Shown here piece after piece: positions 1 to 5,042 of a stretch of 5,042 nucleotides of DNA (position 1 is the stretch's first letter; the number at the start of each line of letters is the position of its first letter). The notes below the pieces were generated by a model that worked only from the letters and a program-made list of their open reading frames with translations, ran no database searches and had not been told where the DNA came from. The position numbers and the translations under genes were made by a program. This DNA comes from Akkermansiaceae bacterium. Its GTDB lineage: Bacteria; Verrucomicrobiota; Verrucomicrobiia; Verrucomicrobiales; Akkermansiaceae. Location of the stretch: contig JABHEX010000328.1 of assembly GCA_018676385.1 (NCBI GenBank), positions 1-5,042 of the forward strand. Direction: 5' to 3'.

Positions 1-605
1 CAGGCCATTTGTTGTTCGCCGATGCCGTGACTGTAGTGTTTTGTTGTGTTCCCACCGGATGCTTTTAGCGTCTGCAGGTTCTTCTGTGTTTCTTCAAACC
101 GAGCGCTTTCCTTGGAGTGAGCATAGCTAGCCAACTCGGTGGCATCGAGTCGGATGAATCTCCAACCCTTACGGGTATCGGACAGATATCGGGCTTTCAT
201 TCCCAGCGCTGCGGGGACCTTGGCCTTGAATTGATCATCTACGGAAAAATCGTGATTGCCCAAGAGGCTGCGATGTTCCGCCTTCAGACCTTCATAGATT
301 TTCATGATCGGGGCGATGCTTGCGAAGTCGCGATCGATGATGTCACCCACGGTCACGACAAATTCGAGGTCCTCTTGATTGAGGCGTGCGATGCAGGCTT
401 TCAGCTTGCCCAGGGAAGCGCGGAAGTGCCTGCTACCCGCCGGATTAACATCAGCATATTGCGGATCACCAAGAAGGCCAAATGAGAATAAAGGGCTCTC
501 CATGGCGGCAGGTTGCGCGAGAAGCTTGTCCGACAAAAAAGCCCCACCAAGTGCTGGGATCGTCAGTCGCAGCACTTGGCGACGGGAGTAATTATGGAAA
601 TCCAT
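1..605 (-). CDS. Tat-exported metallophosphoesterase, ADPRibase-Mn (ADPRM)-like, 3' end beyond window
   Basis: This is the first 201 codons of a calcineurin-fold metallophosphoesterase; the frame is open at base 1. The ATG at 605 is chosen because it places a twin-arginine signal at residues 7-13 (SRRQVLR), followed by a hydrophobic stretch and a likely cleavage site after LLA (residue 30). The mature part begins with F-S-F-G-L-L-G-D47-P-Q49-Y-A-D, then V-G-D88-I-I-D91 and L-L-G-N117-H118-D. These are metallophosphoesterase motifs, and the D-x-Q (not D-x-H) first motif is typical of Mn-dependent ADP-ribose/CDP-alcohol pyrophosphatases. The later F-I-R-L-D154-A and S-H-G-I-G-E-Q-Q segments also sit where ADPRM proteins have F-x-L-L-D-A and G-G-x-x-x-E-Q. 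The last partial codon (TG-) could start the Trp that follows in that family. The C-terminal metal-binding histidines are outside the window. The family hydrolyses ADP-ribose, CDP-alcohols and related diphosphates; export suggests scavenging, but the substrate is unproven. No clear ribosome binding site is seen. It lies 120 bp after the sulfatase, same strand. Confidence 0.88.
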   Translation of the reverse strand, partial: MDFHNYSRRQVLRLTIPALGGAFLSDKLLAQPAAMESPLFSFGLLGDPQYADVNPAGSRHFRASLGKLKACIARLNQEDLEFVVTVGDIIDRDFASIAPIMKIYEGLKAEHRSLLGNHDFSVDDQFKAKVPAALGMKARYLSDTRKGWRFIRLDATELASYAHSKESARFEETQKNLQTLKASGGNTTKHYSHGIGEQQMA

Positions 606-641
606 GAGATGTGTGTGTTCTTCTTGTTGCACAGAAATGAG

Positions 642-677
642 CTAGCCGATAATGGCAAGCGGACTATAATTAGGCAA
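642..677 (-). promoter_or_regulatory. candidate sigma70-like promoter for the metallophosphoesterase
   Basis: On the minus strand, TTGCCT (672-677) is followed after exactly 17 bases by CATTAT (649-654). Each hexamer matches 4 of 6 consensus bases, and transcription would start near 642, about 37 bases before the ATG at 605. A second possible -10, TATAGT (663-668, 5 of 6 matches), lies inside the spacer but lacks a good -35. The site is in the 120 bp gap after the sulfatase stop, so the phosphoesterase could have its own promoter rather than depend on readthrough. The matches are weak and could be chance; no terminator hairpin with a U-tract is visible in the gap. Confidence 0.25.
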
Positions 678-725
678 GGAGAGATACCACGAACACATGT
701 AGCATGATCGATTTACCTATCTAAT

Positions 726-3700
726 TTACGGCTTGGTTAGCCATAGACGGTAAAAACGCTGAGTCAAAACAGGTAATGAGGAGACGTCATATGAAAGACG
801 ATCGACTCCGGGGGCATAGTGATCTGACGTAATCGTTGTGCTTGTGTTGACTGGGTCCCAATTGGCTAGGTCGGTGGATGTCTGAAGAACCAGATTAGTT
901 CCTAGATAATCTCTGGCTGCCTGCGTGGTTGGAAAGAAGATGCTGTTGCCAGCCACTTTAGGATACGTGGGCCTGACGTTAGATGAGGGATCGGACGCGA
1001 ACAGAAAATCGATGCCGTTAGGAATTTGGTCGGCGTTAGGATCACCTTCAAATCCTGCAGTTACCCCAATGAGACCTTGAACAACGACCCAGCCCTCATA
1101 AGCATCGAGCGAACTTTCCTTTACAATGGCAATGCGATTGCGGTTCCCGGTATCGTCGTAGGCATAATGAATGACATATCCGGCGGGTAACCCGCTGACG
1201 GAGGCAAAGGCCCCAGATAAGGACCCGTATGAGGCGATGATGTAGGCGTCTTGGGTCGGTGTGTCCAAGGTCGAAATAGTGAGATCCATGGCGGCGGCAT
1301 TGAGAGCGCCAGTGACGTCTAACCGATCAGCTGAAGCGGAATCAATTTCGATAAGTAATGTTCCAGCCTGAGCGTCGCTGCCAAGGGTGAGCTTACCGAT
1401 CGATTGACCTGGAGAGATTGTCCCGGCACCGCTGACGTCACCGGATACCGTGCCATTTCCCCCGAGAGTCCCCTGAGCCTGGACGATCACTTGGGGCGAG
1501 CCGGCCAGCGTGATGCCGGCATTGGTTTCCACGGTGCCGGCAGTAATGGTGGTAACCCCGGTGTAGGTGGCGTCATGAGCAAAGGTAAGTTTGGATGCGC
1601 CATTCTTGGTCAAGGCGGCGGGGTGTTCGTAGTCCTTGATCTCGCCGCTGACGATGTGCTTGGCGGTACCCTCACCCTCCACGCGTGCATCGTGGTAGAG
1701 GTAAAGATCAAGGGCAAAATCGAAGGTGTAGTTGGCTCCGTTTCCACTGAGATCAAGCGTCGGACCTTCACCTGTTAGAAAGTGTTTAGCGAGAAGGACG
1801 CCGTTTCCTGAAATGGTCGCTTTCTTCCCACCCGCCCCCGCTCCCTCGGTGCGGAGGGTGTTCTGAATAAATTCAGGTCCGGTCGGCCGACTGAGGTTAT
1901 TTTCTGCGATGTAGTCAAAATCGCTCTTGGCAGGAAAAACCAGCGTCCCAAGTGCACAGGAGTCTGTTTGCAAAAGCGTATCACTTGCCGCAGATCCTGA
2001 TTTGTCCCACTTGTTGCTACTCCCCCATAATTGAGGTGTGGTCTGGCTCGAGCCGGAATCCAGTCGGCCCAGGTAAACATTATCGACCCGAGCGAATCCA
2101 CCGGTATTGCCATCTTTGTCGACAGCCTGGAAGCGCAAGAAGAGTCTCTTGCCAGTTGCTCCTGAGTAGCTGAAGGTGAAATTCTCTACCCGCCAGTTAT
2201 CACTGGTGGGCGACGACGCGATATACTCTTTGATGATGGTCCTCGTGCCGCCGATGATGTTGGTATCTGTGGTGAAGAGCTGGAATAGAATCTCGTCGTT
2301 TGACGCCCAGCTGCTGGAGCTCAAATAAAGCCAAGCGTAGCTGCACTCAAAGCTCTCGCCACTGGTCAGGATGTGGTCGGTGTCGATGGCGAAATGACGT
2401 TTATTGGGGGTATCTACGGTGCTCGCGTTCCAACCGTTAACATTCGCTGGAGAGTCCAGCTTGATCGCCTTCGTATTGGTGCCGAGAAGGTTTTCCCAGT
2501 CGGGTATATCATCAAATTTATAGTCTAAAACTCCTGCCGCCCCAGGGTTTTCCTCAAAGCCACCGTTGTTCACAGCGCTGTCGTGCACGCCATTGCCCGC
2601 GTTACCATCGTCGTAATCGATGAGGATCAAATCCACACCGCCGGTCGTTGTATTGTCGGCCGGGTTAAAGGTAAAACTATAGTTGTAGTTGTAAGTATCG
2701 AGAGGACTCCCCTTCCCTGGGAAATTCGGTTTATCCACTTGCACATCAAAATTGGCGGCATCTTTCAGCATATCAGCTAGGATGGTGGGGTTCGAACTGA
2801 TGATGTTGGTTGACTCGCCAATATCCTCGGAGGTGTCATATAGAAACTGGTCACCGTCTGCCTCTAGAATTAGTTTGTAGTTTCCCTTGCGCAGGCCGTA
2901 TTTATTGACGCCCCTGACAAGAACGTATTCGTGGGGATCGGAGCTGTCGGCACCAGTGACATAAGGAATAAGATTGGCTCCCATCAGCTCGGCGGGAACC
3001 GTATTGCCTCCGGCACCAATCATGGTCGGAACGATATCCATGGAGTGAACAGGTTTGTCGAAGCTGGCGTTAGCGGGGATGTTAGGTCCGACCATGAACA
3101 TCGGCACTCGGCAACCACCATCGTAGACGGACCCCTTCTCTCCCCGAAGAGGTAAGTTGAGGCCGGTATTGCTTCTGGTGGCACCACCGTTGTCGTTAAT
3201 GAAGATGACGATAGTGTTGTCGATAATGGAATCGGAGGTATTGCCGTCATTGTTAGGATCTTCGATACGATCCATGAGTAAGCCGACATTCCTATCCATG
3301 GTGTAGAGCATGGAGTAATATTTTTTTCGGTCGTCGCTCATGCTTGTAAAGTTGGCATAGTTTGGGTGACTGGAATTACTGAGGGCAGCGTAATCTGCTG
3401 ACTCCTCAAGCGGCCCGTGGGGAGCAGTAAAAGCAACGTAGAGAAAGAACGGGTAGCTTTTATTGGCATGGGCGGTGACGTATTCCCTAGCTCGTTTACC
3501 GAAGGCATCAGTAATGTCACCATCCCAGTTTCCGCTGTCCTCTTCGTTCTTATTGATGGCGGGATCCGAGGGCGTAACACCGGGGGACATCTCTCTGAGC
3601 AGTTTTTCATCTCTGGACGACTGATTCACAGCCATCGGGGTAGCGTAGGGCCGAGAGCCGCCGAGCAGACCAAAGAATTGATCCACTCCCTGGCGGGGCG

Positions 3701-4166
3701 GACGGTTGCCAGGCACGGTTACCACTCCGCCGCTAAGCGTGTCATCCTGGGCACCGACGTGCCATTTTCCAATCGCGAGCGTTTTATAATTGGCTCCTGG
3801 AATGTTCTTCATTCGCTCAAACGCAATGACATCTTCATTAGCGAATCCATCTGGGCCTTCGTTTGCACCCATGTGATTACTGATGTTATGTTCGTAGCCG
3901 ACTCGTTGACCATAAGAGCCGCTGAGGATGGATCCGCGCGACGGAGAACAGACCGTTCCGGTATAGGTCTTCGTAAAAAGAGTGCCTTGAGCGCAAAGGA
4001 CATCTAACTCGGGAGTGAGCATTTTTGTCGTCGTCCCGGTGATCGGGTTCATGAAGCCAAAATCCGCATAGCCAGCATCATCACAGACGATCAAAATGAT
4101 ATTGGGTTGGGCGAGTAGTGACTGACAGGCGATACTAGTCAGAATTGTCGTTAATAATATTTTCAT
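726..4166 (-). CDS. secreted type I sulfatase fused to autotransporter-associated beta-strand repeats (1146 aa)
   Basis: This complete gene encodes a large exported sulfate-ester hydrolase. Residues 1-19 form a Sec signal peptide (likely cut LLA|Q). Residues 20 to about 475 are the alkaline-phosphatase-fold sulfatase domain: metal-binding D29-D30, the sulfatase signature C73-S-P-S-R77 whose cysteine must be oxidised to formylglycine, G-K134-W-H136, the A-P-H250-G-P motif, D325-N326 and K344. The usual C-terminal subdomain follows (R-K-G-N-Y-K-L-I, then F-L-Y-D). A typical sulfatase ends near here at about 450-550 residues; this one continues. Residues about 515-702 look like a beta-rich, jelly-roll-type module (N-N-G-G-F-E-E start, R-V-D-N-V-Y-L end). 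Residues about 705-1015 are PATR-like beta repeats (L-T-K-N-G-A-S-K-L-T-F, Y-T-G-V-T-T-I-T-A-G-T-V). Residues about 1018-1146 are a tail with D-P-N-A-D-Q-I-P-N and T-S-T-D-L-A-N-W. All sulfatase catalytic positions look intact. The substrate cannot be told; sulfated polysaccharide is the likely class. The ATG at 4166 directly precedes the signal peptide; no Shine-Dalgarno sequence is seen. Confidence 0.95.
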   Translation of the reverse strand: MKILLTTILTSIACQSLLAQPNIILIVCDDAGYADFGFMNPITGTTTKMLTPELDVLCAQGTLFTKTYTGTVCSPSRGSILSGSYGQRVGYEHNISNHMGANEGPDGFANEDVIAFERMKNIPGANYKTLAIGKWHVGAQDDTLSGGVVTVPGNRPPRQGVDQFFGLLGGSRPYATPMAVNQSSRDEKLLREMSPGVTPSDPAINKNEEDSGNWDGDITDAFGKRAREYVTAHANKSYPFFLYVAFTAPHGPLEESADYAALSNSSHPNYANFTSMSDDRKKYYSMLYTMDRNVGLLMDRIEDPNNDGNTSDSIIDNTIVIFINDNGGATRSNTGLNLPLRGEKGSVYDGGCRVPMFMVGPNIPANASFDKPVHSMDIVPTMIGAGGNTVPAELMGANLIPYVTGADSSDPHEYVLVRGVNKYGLRKGNYKLILEADGDQFLYDTSEDIGESTNIISSNPTILADMLKDAANFDVQVDKPNFPGKGSPLDTYNYNYSFTFNPADNTTTGGVDLILIDYDDGNAGNGVHDSAVNNGGFEENPGAAGVLDYKFDDIPDWENLLGTNTKAIKLDSPANVNGWNASTVDTPNKRHFAIDTDHILTSGESFECSYAWLYLSSSSWASNDEILFQLFTTDTNIIGGTRTIIKEYIASSPTSDNWRVENFTFSYSGATGKRLFLRFQAVDKDGNTGGFARVDNVYLGRLDSGSSQTTPQLWGSSNKWDKSGSAASDTLLQTDSCALGTLVFPAKSDFDYIAENNLSRPTGPEFIQNTLRTEGAGAGGKKATISGNGVLLAKHFLTGEGPTLDLSGNGANYTFDFALDLYLYHDARVEGEGTAKHIVSGEIKDYEHPAALTKNGASKLTFAHDATYTGVTTITAGTVETNAGITLAGSPQVIVQAQGTLGGNGTVSGDVSGAGTISPGQSIGKLTLGSDAQAGTLLIEIDSASADRLDVTGALNAAAMDLTISTLDTPTQDAYIIASYGSLSGAFASVSGLPAGYVIHYAYDDTGNRNRIAIVKESSLDAYEGWVVVQGLIGVTAGFEGDPNADQIPNGIDFLFASDPSSNVRPTYPKVAGNSIFFPTTQAARDYLGTNLVLQTSTDLANWDPVNTSTTITSDHYAPGVDRLSYDVSSLPVLTQRFYRLWLTKP

Positions 4167-4188
4167 GAAATCTTAAGTTTGGTCTCAT

Positions 4189-4216
4189 TTTTTAACTGGT
4201 GGATCTCGGCAATCAA
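4189..4216 (-). promoter_or_regulatory. possible weak promoter for the sulfatase
   Basis: On the minus strand TTGATT (4211-4216, 4 of 6 matches to the -35 consensus) is followed after 16 bases by TAAAAA (4189-4194, 4 of 6 matches to the -10 consensus). A start near 4182 would leave a leader of roughly 15 bases before the ATG at 4166. An alternative -10, TAAAAT (4229-4234, 5 of 6), has no recognisable -35 at the right distance. Both are in AT-rich DNA where chance matches are common, so this only marks the most promoter-like spot. Confidence 0.18.
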
Positions 4217-4373
4217 CCTGTCGAAGTAATTTTAAAAAATACAGCAGACACCTATATCATTGAGAAACTACACAGAGCCCTTCTCACGGGAAGATCATTC
4301 CCCTTCAGCACATTACCGACCAAGGGATAGGCACAATCGCCTAAAACCTTAGGTATCAGTGACGCTGACGCGC

Positions 4374-4393
4374 ATGCATTAGCTTGTATGCAT
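4374..4393 (-). repeat. ATGCAT inverted pair just after the hypothetical gene's stop
   Basis: The self-complementary hexamer ATGCAT occurs at 4374-4379 and 4388-4393, separated by 8 bases, beginning 6 bases past the stop codon at 4400-4402. Transcribed, it could form a 6 bp hairpin with an 8-base loop. Its position suits a 3' end structure, but the stem is short and half A-T, and no U-tract follows, so it is not a standard intrinsic terminator. Confidence 0.25.
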
Positions 4394-4399
4394 CAGAGC

Positions 4400-5042
4400 T
4401 TAGTCAAGCTTCGGTCCAATTCTCGGCGGACTTGGCGGCTTTGGCTTTGCGTTTGGATTAGCTGGCGGACGAGTCTTAAGTGCATTAACCTCAATATCAC
4501 GTATATAGAAACGATATTGCCCCCCTCCGTTAATTTCCCAGCCAGCAGCTATCCTCTGGCGTTCCGCTACTTTTCTCGCTGCAAGGTAAGTATCAAAACC
4601 ATTCGGGTGAACTCTGTACATTACAACTGCTCTGCGGTTCGAAGAAAGCTTGCGCATTATGTTTTCGAACTGACTTCTGTTCTGTGACAACTGATCAATT
4701 GTCGTTCCCCCACCAGCCAAATCAGGTTTTATATCTACATACAATGCAGTTCCGTAAGGGCTTCCTGGAATAAGAATCTTCTGCCCACGCTGATTGGTCA
4801 GTGGGTTCTCTTTAAAATATGCAACAATTTTACGTTGATCATGAATATACCTATCTCGGCCTTTTTGCTTAACCTTCTTAAGCACCCAGTCTTTTCTATT
4901 TTTCTTAGCCGCCTCGATGTATTTATCTGTTGGGGTAAAGGGATCAATAAAATGCACCCTGTCTTTATGAACGATAGCGTAGTAGATCTGTGCGTTTTTT
5001 GGAATCGATCGGCTGTTAGGTATGCTCACTACTGTGGCGGGA
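4400..5042 (-). CDS. hypothetical protein, basic with proline-rich C-terminus, 5' end beyond window
   Basis: The frame is open to the right window edge (residues P-A-T-V precede the first possible start), so the true start is probably outside; the only nearby candidate inside is a GTG at 5029, giving 209 residues with no evident ribosome binding site. I do not recognise a named family. Numbered from that GTG, there is a short beta-like strand (I-Y-Y-A-I-V, 15-20) followed by R-V-H-F-I-D, then a Lys/Arg-rich stretch (about 42-67), a mixed region with A-L-Y-V-D-I (95-100), and a segment A-V-V-M-Y-R-V-H-P-N-G-F-D-T-Y (134-148) leading into a helix and G-W-E-I (163-166). The last 28 residues are rich in Pro, Lys and Asn and look disordered. 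No signal peptide or membrane segment is visible in this portion. The V-x-P-x-G-F-x-T-Y/F pattern recalls uncharacterised proteins of Planctomycetes and Verrucomicrobia, some of which I recall beside ExbB/ExbD-type genes; this is memory, not proof. Clean stop at 4400-4402. Confidence 0.72.
   Translation of the reverse strand, partial: PATVVSIPNSRSIPKNAQIYYAIVHKDRVHFIDPFTPTDKYIEAAKKNRKDWVLKKVKQKGRDRYIHDQRKIVAYFKENPLTNQRGQKILIPGSPYGTALYVDIKPDLAGGGTTIDQLSQNRSQFENIMRKLSSNRRAVVMYRVHPNGFDTYLAARKVAERQRIAAGWEINGGGQYRFYIRDIEVNALKTRPPANPNAKPKPPSPPRIGPKLD

Larger units (their letters stand above)
4167..4399. other. intergenic region with short inverted repeats, no gene seen
   Basis: This 233 bp gap between the hypothetical gene and the sulfatase holds no convincing ORF. 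It contains several short perfect inverted repeats: TGAGAA/TTCTCA (4261-4266 and 4281-4286), GGGAA/TTCCC (4288-4292 and 4298-4302), CCCTT/AAGGG (4301-4305 and 4322-4326), TAGGC/GCCTA (4328-4332 and 4339-4343) and CCTAA/TTAGG (4340-4344 and 4349-4353). Some overlap, so they could be alternatives. None is followed on the minus strand by a U-tract. The AT-rich part nearest the sulfatase (4187-4240) would suit a promoter. The size fits a transcription boundary rather than an operon junction. Confidence 0.6.

Noticed and set aside
117..485. 122-codon plus-strand ORF at the left end
   Set aside because: It is antisense to the metallophosphoesterase, whose motifs G-D-I-I-D and G-N-H-D are clear on the minus strand.
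606..725. Intrinsic terminator after the sulfatase
   Set aside because: Only a tiny CATG/CATG palindrome pair is seen, with no GC-rich stem and no U-tract.
1404..1778. plus-strand Gly/Val-rich ORF opposite the PATR region
   Set aside because: The Gly-rich sequence is the complement of repeat codons in the PATR segment, not an independent gene.
3417..4007. 196-codon plus-strand ORF opposite the sulfatase catalytic domain
   Set aside because: It lies wholly antisense to a region with intact sulfatase motifs, shows no recognisable domain, and is explained as a shadow frame of a long real gene.
4110..4166. Lipoprotein signal for the sulfatase at Cys14
   Set aside because: The residues before Cys14 are S-I-A, which lacks the usual Leu at -3, and a normal signal peptidase I site (LLA|Q) follows five residues later; a lipid anchor cannot be fully excluded.
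4229..4260. T-run on the minus strand (complement of 4234-4239) as a terminator for the hypothetical gene
   Set aside because: The six T residues are not preceded by an adjacent hairpin; the nearest inverted repeat ends about 20 bases away.
4388..4687. 99-codon plus-strand ORF overlapping the hypothetical gene
   Set aside because: Its composition (many Cys, Trp, Ser, Arg) is unlike a folded protein, and it is antisense to a longer frame with protein-like sequence.

Overview
The window looks like a piece of a Verrucomicrobiota (PVC-group) chromosome, possibly a marine Opitutae/Puniceicoccales-type bacterium. This is an inference from gene content: a secreted type I sulfatase fused to autotransporter-associated (PATR) beta-strand repeats, a C-terminal tail of a style common in verrucomicrobial exported proteins, a Tat-exported metallophosphoesterase, and almost no recognisable Shine-Dalgarno sequences. 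No taxonomic marker gene is present.

All three supported genes lie on the minus strand, so transcription runs from high to low coordinates. (1) Positions 5042-4400: the C-terminal part of a basic hypothetical protein, still open at the window edge, with a proline-rich tail. (2) Positions 4399-4167: 233 bp without a gene, holding several short inverted repeats and AT-rich blocks. (3) Positions 4166-726: a complete 1146-residue multidomain sulfatase. (4) Positions 725-606: a 120 bp spacer with a plausible but weak promoter. (5) Positions 605-1: the first 201 codons of a Tat-exported metallophosphoesterase resembling the ADPRibase-Mn/ADPRM family, cut off by the window edge.

Functionally, the sulfatase and the phosphoesterase are both predicted to be exported hydrolases that remove sulfate or phosphate groups from extracytoplasmic substrates. 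This would fit a polysaccharide- or nutrient-scavenging setting, but no glycoside hydrolase, transporter or regulator is visible here to fix the substrate. The hypothetical protein is probably a separate unit. I found no RNA gene, CRISPR array, insertion sequence or convincing intrinsic terminator. I see no complete new system; the most notable items are the sulfatase's domain fusion and its tail, the exported ADPRM-like enzyme, and the unrecognised protein at the right edge.
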